A DNA stretch of 64,000 nt from CBDCWT01 sp965223305 (GTDB taxonomy: Bacteria; Planctomycetota; Planctomycetia; Pirellulales; Pirellulaceae), in assembly GCA_965223305.1 (NCBI GenBank), contig CBDCWT010000031.1:69944-133943 (forward strand), read 5' to 3'. This document shows positions 9,825 through 18,367 of the stretch, piece by piece. Position 1 is the first letter of the stretch; the number at the start of each line of letters is the position of its first letter. A program made the position numbers and the translations under genes. The notes below the pieces were generated by a model. It was not told the DNA's origin. It did no database searches and worked only from the letters and a program-made list of their open reading frames with translations.

Positions 9825-10322
9825 TTACGAAGCGGTCTTCTGGCTCACGCGGTATGCAACGACTCCACCTACCACCAAACCGATGGGGACGGCGTAGCTC
9901 CAGGGAATCGCGTGAAGCTGCCCTCGTACGGTCGTCGCCTCGTTGACCATCAGCAGCTCCTTCGCTGCGGAGGGCGGCGCGGTTCCGCCGGCCCAAAGCC
10001 GACAGACTCGCACATCGTGAGGCGAGCGAAGAACGTAGAGGCCGGGGCGAAGATTCGCGAAGAGGAACGAGCCATCCCCTGCAGAGGGTTGGGTGGCCAG
10101 GACTTGCCCGTTCTGCCCGATGAGGTCGATGGCAACTCCACGAGCACTGGCCCCTGAGCTAGTCAGCAGGACTCCCCGCAGGCCGCCTGCTGCATCCAAT
10201 GACAAGTCGATCGTGTCGACTGTCTCGAAGTACGGCGGTCCGGCAGAGAGGGCAGGCTGGGCCGAACCATAGAGAGCGATTACCAGCCCGAGGAGCGTGA
10301 AAAACAGGATCTTACTCGTCAT
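9825..10322 (-). CDS. Small exported protein with carboxypeptidase-regulatory-like fold
   Basis: This 165-residue protein has an N-terminal signal (MTSKILFFTLLGLVIALYGS, cleavage near ALSA). A beta-sandwich-like segment follows, with GVAIDLIGQNGQVLATQPSA, DGSFLFANLRPGLYVL and RGQLHAIP, typical of CarboxypepD_reg-like repeats. A C-terminal hydrophobic helix (VPIGLVVGGVVAYRV) may anchor it. No catalytic motif is present. Probably a small envelope protein of unknown role. Confidence 0.7.
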   Translation of the reverse strand: MTSKILFFTLLGLVIALYGSAQPALSAGPPYFETVDTIDLSLDAAGGLRGVLLTSSGASARGVAIDLIGQNGQVLATQPSAGDGSFLFANLRPGLYVLRSPHDVRVCRLWAGGTAPPSAAKELLMVNEATTVRGQLHAIPWSYAVPIGLVVGGVVAYRVSQKTAS

Positions 10323-10790
10323 GCGATTCGTTCCCTTTCAGGATGGCAGCCGATAATCGCCCCGGCCTGTAATACGCCGCTCTTCCGCCCGTCTCATACA
10401 ACTCGTCTTCGCCAAAAGTCTCTTACAGCCCTCACATTGGCAATCATCGGCTAGGCTCAGGCCGGACACTCGATGGTATTAGCAGAACCGATCCACAACT
10501 GGCGACCAGTGGGACGGGATGTGCGGGTTGTTCCGATCCAAAGGACTCAGGTGGCTATGCCGGGTCGCGGCCGTGGATTCGCCATCACCACTACAAACGG
10601 AACGATCGGCCCAGCGTCTGGCCATAGCGAGGCGAGTAGGTTCCCATCGGCGGTCTGCGAGAGGGAAGGGCGATGGCTGATCATGACGTATTTTTTTAGA
10701 GCCGAGCCTAGGCACCGGCACCGTGACCACTCATAGCGATTGCTCAATCGCGCTTTTGCGTTCTTTACGCTGCTGACTATCGAGGGAAAT
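10323..10790. other. Intergenic stretch, nothing recognised
   Basis: About 470 bases between divergent genes. No protein family, RNA or clear repeat was seen. It probably contains promoters for both neighbours. Confidence 0.4.
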
Positions 10791-12017
10791 ATGATCCGGC
10801 GACGCCTGCCTGCCGCTTACTACGTACTCGCACTAAGCGTGTTGATTTCTCCTCAGCCTGCCGGCGGTGCAGATTGGCCGAGCATCATTTCCAACCTTGA
10901 GCGAGGTAGTACTCACCAGCGAAAGCAACAGTTGCCGACCGCGTATAACAACTACGCGATCGACTTGTCTAACCAGGGGCAGTTTAAGGAAGCAGCGTCC
11001 ATTCTCGAGAAGGCCGTGAAAATGGACCGAGACAACAAGAGGTTTCGCACGAACCTGGCTGCCATCTACCTGAACCACGCGTTCGCGGTTCACGGCGATC
11101 GAAAATCCAACAGCTACCAAATGAACCACGTGGCCCGCAAGCTTGCGGAAAAAGCACTCAGGCACGATCGTAGTCTGGCCGAGGCACATCTGCTGATCGG
11201 AGATGTGGCCTACGACAGCCAAGACCTTCATCGAGCCAAACTGTCATGGACAAAGGCCAAGTTGTTGAAGCCTTCTTTGAGGGGGATTCAAGAACGTCTC
11301 AACAAACTGGAATCCGAATACAGTGTTGAAAGGCACTTTGACCGCACTGGAAACGCGTACTTCGACTTGCGGTACCAAGATGCCATCAAACCCACCACTG
11401 CAGTCGGGTTGATCAACGCCCTCCGCGGCGCCCGCGAGGCGGTAGGGAGAGATTTTCGATACTGGCCGCGACACAAGCTCGTCGTGCTGATCTATTCCGA
11501 AGAAGGTTTTGCCCGCATCCGGCAGGGTCCCGATTGGGTCGCGGGAGTCTACGATGGCAAGATTCGGATTCCAGCCTCGACGACCAACTCCGAGGTCGAC
11601 GCCCTCAAGCCGACACTCTACCACGAATATACGCACGCCCTGATTCACGATCTAACTCAAAACCGGTGCCCGGTTTGGTTGAACGAAGGGCTCGCCGAGT
11701 TTCAAGAGTCCAAGATCCGCAGGCCCGATCTGAGGCTGCTGCGGACGGCGACGCGCACCGACCGCCTGATCCCCATCGCCAACCTCGATCAGGCGTTCAA
11801 GGACGCTGATTTTCAGGTTGCCGGGCTCGCCTATCAGGAGTCCTACAGCGTGGTCAAGTACCTCGAAAACCGGTTCGGTTTCGCGCGGCTGAACCGCACC
11901 CTGAAACGGCTGTCTCAGGGATCGAGCATGGACGAAGCGCTGCGCGACGAGTACCGACTCAGCGCGTCATTGCTGGAGCAGCGCTGGAAGAAGTGGCTAC
12001 CGAGCTTGGTGCGCTGA
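10791..12017 (+). CDS. TPR protein with gluzincin (peptidase MA-like) domain
   Basis: I chose the ATG at 10791 (408 residues) because GAGGG lies just upstream and a signal peptide begins there (MIRRRLPAAYYVLALSVLIS). The N-terminal half has TPR units (YNNYAIDLSNQGQFKEAAS; LAEAHLLIGDVAYDSQDLH). The C-terminal half carries the zinc motif YHEYTHALIHDL with the downstream glutamate in WLNEGLAEFQE, matching the HExxH...E pattern of the peptidase MA / DUF1570 group. It is likely an exported metallopeptidase or a protein with that fold. Substrate unknown. Confidence 0.85.
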   Translation: MIRRRLPAAYYVLALSVLISPQPAGGADWPSIISNLERGSTHQRKQQLPTAYNNYAIDLSNQGQFKEAASILEKAVKMDRDNKRFRTNLAAIYLNHAFAVHGDRKSNSYQMNHVARKLAEKALRHDRSLAEAHLLIGDVAYDSQDLHRAKLSWTKAKLLKPSLRGIQERLNKLESEYSVERHFDRTGNAYFDLRYQDAIKPTTAVGLINALRGAREAVGRDFRYWPRHKLVVLIYSEEGFARIRQGPDWVAGVYDGKIRIPASTTNSEVDALKPTLYHEYTHALIHDLTQNRCPVWLNEGLAEFQESKIRRPDLRLLRTATRTDRLIPIANLDQAFKDADFQVAGLAYQESYSVVKYLENRFGFARLNRTLKRLSQGSSMDEALRDEYRLSASLLEQRWKKWLPSLVR

Positions 12018-12087
12018 GGCCACAACCGGGATTCCAGCCTGGCAAGTGGACTCGAACCGGCAGCGAATTTGCGAGTATAATGCCGGG

Positions 12088-12348
12088 ATGACAATCAGTC
12101 TCAGGTATTTCATGATCGCCGGAGCCATCCTACCGGCGTTGCTGGCTGTCGGCGCCGGCGTCTTCGGTCGCCTACCGGCGATCGTGTTTTGGATCGTGGT
12201 TGTGGCCTTAGTCTGGTTTTCTGTCGGTTGTGGCGTGATATTTGGAATCGTCGCAATGTTCCGCAGGCCCGTTTCCCGGTTCCTTGCCAAGTGGCAGGGC
12301 AGAGTTGCAAAGCGGACGGAACTAGAGTCAACTCCGGTCTCCGAATGA
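12088..12348 (+). CDS. Small two-helix membrane protein
   Basis: From the ATG at 12088 the frame encodes 86 residues with two hydrophobic helices (MIAGAILPALLAVGAGVFG and IVFWIVVVALVWFSVGCGV) and a basic C-terminal tail. A consensus TATAAT at 12076-12081 lies 6 bases before this ATG, so the transcript may be leaderless. It is not recognised as any family. It sits just upstream of the candidate selenoprotein on the same strand. Confidence 0.5.
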   Translation: MTISLRYFMIAGAILPALLAVGAGVFGRLPAIVFWIVVVALVWFSVGCGVIFGIVAMFRRPVSRFLAKWQGRVAKRTELESTPVSE

Positions 12349-12414
12349 AGCTCGAAGTCGGGCGCCTATCGCGGGCTATCATCACCGCTGTTCGTCCCCC
12401 CCCTACGCCATCCA

Positions 12415-13671
12415 ATGATCAGATTCTCTCTGCCCCTGGTTTTGGCAGCGCTCTCTTTGTCGGTCGTCGGCCCCGCGCTCTGTGTGGCAACTGAGCCATC
12501 CACGATCAAGTGGTATCGCAGCTATCCCGAAGTACTTCGCGCCGCCGAAGAGACACGCAAGCCGATCTTTCTCGAGTTTCGCTGTGCCCCGTGAGTAAAC
12601 GGTCGCGCGTTTGATGCACAGGTTGTGCTCACACCCAAGTCGACTCGTCGAGGCCAATTGCTCAGCCAGTACGTCTGCGGAAGGATCACGGCCATGGATG
12701 GAATCGACATCGGTCTGTTCGATTTCGACCGGCACAATGCTCTGTATTACTTCATCATGAATGCCCAAGAGCAGATCTATATGCGGTACGGCGGCCGTGA
12801 CTCGGAGGCGGCCGACACCTATCTCAATTTGCGCAGCCTGGAGCGCGCTCTCCAGCAGGGCTTGGACTTGCACGAGAAACATCTGGCCGGTGAACTGCCG
12901 ACGACCGAGCGTCCCAAGTCCCTGTTCCCTCGTGATGTGCCGTTGCTAATGCAGCGGACCATCAGGCACCACAATTGCGTTGAGTGCCATCTGATTGCGG
13001 ACTATCAGAACTTGGAACTCGAGCAGACAGGGCAGCTCGAGAAGCGTACACACATGTACCGGTCGCCCGACATCAAGAAGCTCGGAATCTACCTTGACGT
13101 GCCACGTGGCTTAGTTGTTGCCGAAACAAAACAGGCTGCGCGGCAGGCGGGAATGATCCGAGATGATTGCATTACGCACTTGAACGGCCAGCGGCTTTGG
13201 ACTTTTGGCGACTTACAGTATTACTACGATAAGGTGTCACGTGATGCTCAATCGATCACGATCATCGTTGATCGGCAGGGCACGCCTGTTGAGCTGAACC
13301 TCGACTTGCCGCAAAACTGGTGGCAGACGGATCTAGACTATCGTCACTGGAGTGTCGATCCGCTATTGTATTTTAGTGCACGCCCGCTGTCCGAGGATGA
13401 CAAAACACAACACGGCCTGAAACGTGACGGTTTCGCCAGCGTGGTTACGTACGTCCATCCGGCGGTCGCCTTGCTGAAACGGCACGAACTGGAGGTAGGT
13501 GACATTGTCTACGCCGTGGACGGAGTGGAGCAGGATGTGTGGGCCGAGAATTGCCTGACCCACATCAAACTCCGCAAAAGGGCCGGCTCGACGGTCACGT
13601 TAGGCGTGCTCCGCGCCGGACAAATGCTTTCACTGCCCCTGAAGACCGAAAAGCAGAGTTTCCGCAAATGA
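12415..13671 (+). CDS. Candidate selenoprotein: thioredoxin-like/PDZ protein with in-frame TGA
   Basis: Reading through the TGA at 12592-12594 gives 418 residues in one unbroken frame. A signal peptide (MIRFSLPLVLAALSLSVVG) is followed by a thioredoxin-like segment, KPIFLEFRCAP-U, with Cys57 and the TGA at residue 60, so the TGA occupies the second position of CxxC. After it come a helical region, a CxxCH motif (NCVECH, Cys188/Cys191/His192), a PDZ-like domain near residues 222-300 and a second PDZ-like segment near 340-410. I recall that planctomycetes contain a Trx7/PDZ (seleno)protein family with this architecture. A small hairpin follows the TGA. The stop overlaps the next start (ATGA). 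A conventional caller would report only 12625-13671. The alternative is a Cys-to-stop mutation. Confidence 0.8.
12591..12632 (+). promoter_or_regulatory. Putative bacterial SECIS element
   Basis: Downstream of the TGA, GCACA (12616-12620) pairs with TGTGC (12624-12628) around a GGT loop, 26 bases after the TGA. The outer bases GTGA (12591-12594) can pair with TCAC (12629-12632), and a further AAACG/CGTTT stem (12597-12612) is possible. A short loop with an early G at this distance fits bacterial SECIS elements. The fold was drawn by eye. Confidence 0.5.
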
Positions 13672-14246
13672 AAACCTATGTACTCTTAGTCTCGATCCAG
13701 TTGGCGGCCAGCTGTCTCGCCGGCATTAGCCGTGGTGATACATGGAGCGACGTTGTCGAGGTTCGCCGTGGTTCGTCGCTCGCCGTCTCGTATCGCGCTC
13801 AGCTACGCGGAGACTGGCTCGTTGTCGAGGCGGCCCACCAGCCGAATTGGCATACCTATGCTATGGATAACCAGTGGCGCGCGGCCCGGGCGCTGAAGGG
13901 TGACGAGGGGCTAGGGAGCGAGTTGCCCACTGAAATCAAGCTGGGGAAGGGACTCGAGGCGATCGGCTCCTGGTATCAGACAAAACCAAGTGACCTGTCG
14001 AAACCAGAGTTACGATGGTACAGCTGGGGCTTTGACGATGTCTCGCAGTTCGCAGTTCGGGTGAAAACAACCGGCCAACCTTTGGCGGCGCTGTCAATTC
14101 GTGGGCAGGCGTGTGATGCCAAGACCTGCTTGACTGTGAACGTGTCGATTCCGCTCCGGCTTGACAAAGCCGCTCCACGGTCCGCAGAAAAGTTGGATCC
14201 ACGAAAACTGGTTCGTGTGGAGAAAAAGGCCGCCAGGAATCAGTAA
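13668..14246 (+). CDS. DsbD alpha-domain-like periplasmic thiol protein
   Basis: The 192-residue protein starts at the ATG overlapping the previous stop by 4 bases. It has a signal peptide (MKTYVLLVSIQLAASCLAGI). The body matches the N-terminal (alpha) domain of the thiol:disulfide interchange protein DsbD: NWHTYAMD, an immunoglobulin-like body, and the redox pair in GQACDAKTCL near the end. It lacks the DsbD membrane and gamma domains, so it must receive electrons from another protein. Translational coupling to the thioredoxin/PDZ candidate selenoprotein suggests that the two form an envelope redox pair. Confidence 0.8.
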   Translation: MKTYVLLVSIQLAASCLAGISRGDTWSDVVEVRRGSSLAVSYRAQLRGDWLVVEAAHQPNWHTYAMDNQWRAARALKGDEGLGSELPTEIKLGKGLEAIGSWYQTKPSDLSKPELRWYSWGFDDVSQFAVRVKTTGQPLAALSIRGQACDAKTCLTVNVSIPLRLDKAAPRSAEKLDPRKLVRVEKKAARNQ

Positions 14247-14269
14247 ATGTAGCCGAACTCGCCAGAGTT

Positions 14270-14890
14270 TGGTGCACAGCCAATTCGTCCAAATTCTGGC
14301 GAATTCGGCCACAATCCGAATCAGCCGCTGGGCGTTAGCCCACGGTTGCCACAGCAATCAGCACTCCGATCTATCTCGGCTCGGCAGGAGCCTCGCCCTC
14401 CCGAATGATTAACACGACTGTTGCAGTGAGTGCGGTGCACATCCTGCCGTGGAGCTTGTCCCCTCCATCTTGTTCATCATGTTGATCCTGTCTTCTGTTG
14501 TTTTGACAGGATTTACAGGATCAACAGGATGGCCGGGGACGGTGATTACGAAATCAGCCGCTGGGCGTTAGCCCACGGTTTCCACCGCAACAGTACTCCG
14601 CTGCATCTCGGCTCGGCAGGAGCCTCGCCCTCCCGAACGATTAACACGGCTGTTGCAGTGAGTGCGGTGCACATCCTGCCGTGGAGCTTGTCCCCTCCAT
14701 CTTGTTCATCATGTTGATCCTGTCTTCTGTTGTTTTGACAGGATTTACAGGATCAACAGGATGGCCTGGGACCGCGATACAAAATCAGCCGCTGGGCGTT
14801 AGCCCACGGTTTCCACCGCAACAGTACTCCGCTGCATCTCGGCTCGGCAGGAGCCTCGCCGTCCCGAGCGATTACACCGGTTGTTGCAGT
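14270..14890. repeat. Tandem block of mosaic intergenic repeats
   Basis: Three tandem units of about 230 bases begin near 14318, 14550 and 14782; the third is truncated. Each contains CAGCCGCTGGGCGTTAGCCC, then GGCTCGGCAGGAGCCTCGCC, and the first two also carry TTGATCCTGT...ACAGGATCAACAGGAT. An inverted CGCCAGAGTTTGG motif lies at 14270-14310. No gene is visible between 14247 and 14906. The block separates the redox pair from the lasso-type cluster. Confidence 0.8.
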
Positions 14891-14906
14891 GGGTGCAGTG
14901 GACAGC

Positions 14907-15689
14907 CTACCAGAGCGACCAGTCGCGCCAAATCAGGATATAAACTCCCAGCAGCAAGTTCGTGACCATATGCGCTACAATTCCGTCCCAAATACTTCTG
15001 GTTTTCCAGACTAGCCAGCTGACCATCGAGAACCAGACGGCGGCAGCAATCGCCTCGGACGGATGGGAGACGACGCCGTACAAGGCGCCCAAGGCAAACA
15101 TCCTGGGACTGTAGGCGCCGATTGGAATGGTCCACCAATCGAGCTGCTCGAAAAAACGCATGACAAAGCCACGCAAGAACCACTCTTCGACAAATGCAAC
15201 GACGCAGACCAACCCGAAAAACCGTACAGCCAGAAATGTGGCCAATTGGAAAGGGGCATCTTGAAACGCTGTCAGCGGGTCAAAGCTCGGCCGAGCACCG
15301 GCAGCTAACATACTTTCCCAGCCGAGTAGCCGGAATAGTGCGGTCTCCAAGTCCAGCCGGCAGAGCCCCACCCAGACGACGATGCCGACTACACCGACCA
15401 GCAGTGACAGCGGATGGACGCGCAGTGGAAACGAACGGTAGACCGGCAAGAACAACAGCGCTGCCAGAACTGTGAGGCCGATTCGCAAACCGTAGTACAG
15501 CGGGTACGAGCCTGCTGACTTCGCGGAGTCCTGGGGCGAATCAGGAACGCCGTCTGCGACCGATTCCGTAAGGCCTGTCGTTGCCGCCGGTTTCGGTTCC
15601 ACCACACCGGCCAGCGAGTAGACCACAAACGGCACAACGAACGGCAACCAGCGGTAGCGTTCGGCAAGTCGAGAAGCTGAGGAGATCAC
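14907..15689 (-). CDS. CPBP-family (CAAX protease-related) membrane protein
   Basis: This 260-residue polytopic protein has the CPBP/Abi metalloprotease motifs in order: EEWFLRG (EExxxR), a His in SHPSEA, and a final motif with DGIVAHMVTN. It resembles the CAAX prenyl protease-related group often found near exosortase or bacteriocin genes. Its start overlaps the stop of the upstream methyltransferase by 4 bases, placing it in the precursor-cyclase-methyltransferase operon. CPBP proteins are linked to processing of prenylated proteins and to bacteriocin self-immunity. Here a role in immunity or peptide processing is inference. Confidence 0.8.
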   Translation of the reverse strand: MISSASRLAERYRWLPFVVPFVVYSLAGVVEPKPAATTGLTESVADGVPDSPQDSAKSAGSYPLYYGLRIGLTVLAALLFLPVYRSFPLRVHPLSLLVGVVGIVVWVGLCRLDLETALFRLLGWESMLAAGARPSFDPLTAFQDAPFQLATFLAVRFFGLVCVVAFVEEWFLRGFVMRFFEQLDWWTIPIGAYSPRMFALGALYGVVSHPSEAIAAAVWFSMVSWLVWKTRSIWDGIVAHMVTNLLLGVYILIWRDWSLW

Positions 15690-16462
15690 TGCTTGATTTG
15701 CTGTTTACGGGGGTCGGTGGCCAGCACCACCCGAAAGTGGCAGTGGCGGTAGACGTTGACGAGCGGAGGGATAATCCCTATCAGTCGGCCAGCGACTTGT
15801 GACACTTTGGAAAAATCCCGTGTCGCACGAATATAGGCCGGTTCGACATAATCAACACGACCGAATCGCCGTCGCCAAACCGTGTCGATGTGCTGAAAAC
15901 TCGGGTAGTGAACCCCCCTCGATAGATAGTCAAGATTGTGAGCCACCGTTTCCCGCGCCGTTAGACTCCGCTGAAACTCGTTTCGCACGCCCAGCTGCGC
16001 CCAGATGGAAAGCCACCAGTGTGATTGGATGGCGCCGCCCAACGGTACAAAAACGTGTGGTTCGATTGGCCTCCATCGAGATGGAAAGGCGTGCAGCGTC
16101 GCCCCCGTGGGTTTCAGCACACGCGCAATCTCGTCGATCGACTCGTCCAAGTTGGCGACGTGCTCGAACACGGATGTAGATGTAACGAGGTCAAAGTGAT
16201 TGTCGGGGAAGGGCAGTCGGAAGGGCGCACCTTCGTCGAGGAAAAAGAAACGCGCTCGATCGTCCTGGCTCCGTAGCTCGACATAGTCCTGGATATCGAA
16301 CCCGACGGTGTTGGCAAAGCCCGCGTCGAGATATTCGTAGGTATGCCGTCCGTTGCCACATCCAAAGTCCAGGACCACTGCATCCTTTTCGAACGTGATC
16401 GCGTGCTGCTGCAAAATGGCTGCATTCACGCCAACAACTTGCTGGTTTCGCGGTAGTGACAT
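15686..16462 (-). CDS. Class I SAM-dependent methyltransferase
   Basis: A 258-residue protein with a canonical methyltransferase core: VVLDFGCGNGRHTYEY (motif I), GFDIQDY (motif II), FDLVTSTSVFEHV (motif IV-like) and RVLKPTGATLHAFPS. It resembles the Methyltransf_11 group. The gene lies 31 bases downstream of the lasso-type cyclase and overlaps the CPBP gene, so it is likely a tailoring enzyme of the same operon. The modified atom or substrate cannot be read from sequence. Confidence 0.85.
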   Translation of the reverse strand: MSLPRNQQVVGVNAAILQQHAITFEKDAVVLDFGCGNGRHTYEYLDAGFANTVGFDIQDYVELRSQDDRARFFFLDEGAPFRLPFPDNHFDLVTSTSVFEHVANLDESIDEIARVLKPTGATLHAFPSRWRPIEPHVFVPLGGAIQSHWWLSIWAQLGVRNEFQRSLTARETVAHNLDYLSRGVHYPSFQHIDTVWRRRFGRVDYVEPAYIRATRDFSKVSQVAGRLIGIIPPLVNVYRHCHFRVVLATDPRKQQIKQ

Positions 16463-16493
16463 CGATCGCTAGTCCCGTTGCATACTGCTGGGA

Positions 16494-18329
16494 TCAAAAA
16501 TTCAGAAACTGCAAAGCGTGCCAGACAACACAGGACTCGTCGATACTCATCGGCCGCTTTGAGTTGAGCCGCTCGGTCAACCGGGCAACGTCGATGTATT
16601 GAGACCGCGACGGAGAGGATTCCCCCGCGGAGAGTTGCTCGCCGACTTTGGCATAGGTTTCCGACGTGGCACGCTCCAACATCTTCATCCGAGCGGGATC
16701 CGCCTTGCTGCGATTTTGCCCAATCTTCGCCGGAAGTAGCCTGGCAACCGCGTTGCGCATCAAATACCTTGTTGTCGGCCCGCGGACGAACTGTTCGGGT
16801 GGCAATCCTAAGGCGAACTCGATGACACGTTTGTCTAGTAGCGGATAGCAATAGTCGAGGTTGTGCCGGATACCGGCTGATGCCCATGACTCGATGCGGC
16901 GAGTCAGATGTCCGAATTCTAACAGCTGCAATTGGGTTCGGCGGACTCCGACCTGACGCGGCGGCTCCGGAGTAAGTTCCCTGGCCGCCCGCTTGAGATC
17001 CGAGACGACATCACGACGTAAGTAGTCCTCAATACTCGCCCCGCGCCGTTGTCGCTCTCGTGCTCGCACCAACCGCTGGCAACCTACCGGCAGTAGCGGC
17101 AGTACCGCCGTTCGCAGCAAGCGTCGCCAGGGACGCGGGGATCGGAGTTGACAGTGCTGGTAGAGCGTCGACCACTTGCCAGTAACTAGCAGGCTGGCCT
17201 CGTAGCCGCGGCCGTTGAACGCAATGAACTCGTCTCCACCCCACCCAGACAACAAGGTGTGGACGCCGCGCGCCAGCGCCTGGCGCTGCACGATCCGCTC
17301 GTGGACAAGCGTATCCACCGTGGGCTCGCGTGCCACGTCGCGTCGCAATACGGCGATCAGATCGTCCGCCGTCAGGGTCTGGTAGCAAACGTCCACTTCC
17401 TCCTGTGCGGATACCGCGCGAATCAACTCCCGTTCGTCGCCATCTACATTCTCGCATGTTTGAGGAGGTGACCAGGAAAACGCGCTGAGCGTGCCGCTGC
17501 GCTGGCGAAGCTGACGCGCCGCGATAACCGCGATGCTGGATGAGTCCAATCCGCCGGTGAGATGCACTCCGGGCGATGAGTCACAGCGCAAGCGGTCGTG
17601 AACGGAGGACTCGTAGAGATGAAGGAAAGCGTCGGCGTACTCAGCGTCGCTGGCCAACCGTATGTCCTGTGAGTCAACGGGCGACCAATAGCGCCGGAGG
17701 TCGACTCGCTCACCACAAACGGTCAAAGAGCAGCCCGGGGGTAGCTTTCGGATCGCGCTAAGAAAGGTCAATTCCGCGTGCTCGAAATGAGGATCTAGCA
17801 AATGCGCTGCAACATACGGCTCGTGAAGATGCTGCGCGACTCCGGGCAACGCTGCCACCATCGCCAGATCGGAAGCAAAGAGGAACCGGTTCGCCACCGC
17901 GCTGTAGTAGAACGGCTGAGCGCCGATGTGGTCGCGGGCGCAGAAGAGCACTCGCTTGCTGTTGTCCCAGATGGCAAAGGCGAAGTCACCGAGCAGATGC
18001 TCCGGACTGCGATCTCCCCACTTCTCAAATGCAGACAGAATCAACCGCGCATCTGACTGCGTGCTCGCATCGTGGCCGTGAGTCCCCAGCGCTTGCTGTA
18101 GCGTCGAGCGGTCATCGAGCCTGGCGACCGCCACGATCGCTAAGCCTGACGCCTGGTCGTAGTAGGGGACAGCCGTGTCAAGGCTAGCCAGGCACGTTGA
18201 CACGGGGCTCTTCTCGGAACTGGTCCAAGTACAGGGCGCTGTGGAGAAGTCGGCGAATGCAACAGCCAGCTCGCCTGCTAGGTCACCTCTGTTGGCATGG
18301 TGGCAAGAAATGCCGGCAATGGCGCCCAT
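16494..18329 (-). CDS. Asparagine-synthetase-like lasso peptide cyclase (C protein)
   Basis: This 611-residue protein has an N-terminal class II glutaminase-like fold (GDFAFAIWD at about 114-122) and a C-terminal synthetase domain with the PP-loop TGGLDSSS (about 258-265) and GWGGDEFIAF. Its N-terminus is MGAIAGI, lacking the Cys2 nucleophile required for glutamine hydrolysis; that loss is typical of lasso isopeptide-forming cyclases. Such enzymes adenylate an Asp/Glu side chain of the core, which is attacked by the N-terminal amine. The start lies 38 bases after the stop of the small precursor ORF on the same strand. Confidence 0.88.
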   Translation of the reverse strand: MGAIAGISCHHANRGDLAGELAVAFADFSTAPCTWTSSEKSPVSTCLASLDTAVPYYDQASGLAIVAVARLDDRSTLQQALGTHGHDASTQSDARLILSAFEKWGDRSPEHLLGDFAFAIWDNSKRVLFCARDHIGAQPFYYSAVANRFLFASDLAMVAALPGVAQHLHEPYVAAHLLDPHFEHAELTFLSAIRKLPPGCSLTVCGERVDLRRYWSPVDSQDIRLASDAEYADAFLHLYESSVHDRLRCDSSPGVHLTGGLDSSSIAVIAARQLRQRSGTLSAFSWSPPQTCENVDGDERELIRAVSAQEEVDVCYQTLTADDLIAVLRRDVAREPTVDTLVHERIVQRQALARGVHTLLSGWGGDEFIAFNGRGYEASLLVTGKWSTLYQHCQLRSPRPWRRLLRTAVLPLLPVGCQRLVRARERQRRGASIEDYLRRDVVSDLKRAARELTPEPPRQVGVRRTQLQLLEFGHLTRRIESWASAGIRHNLDYCYPLLDKRVIEFALGLPPEQFVRGPTTRYLMRNAVARLLPAKIGQNRSKADPARMKMLERATSETYAKVGEQLSAGESSPSRSQYIDVARLTERLNSKRPMSIDESCVVWHALQFLNF

Positions 18330-18367
18330 AGAGAGTCAGAGGCGACAATCGAAATAGGGACGACCGT

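Noticed and set aside
12625..13671. Separate PDZ gene starting at GTG 12625
   Set aside because: It is the continuation of the frame starting at 12415; the signal peptide and first half of the thioredoxin motif lie upstream of the TGA.
14318..14890. CRISPR array
   Set aside because: Units are about 230 bases long and without short spacers.
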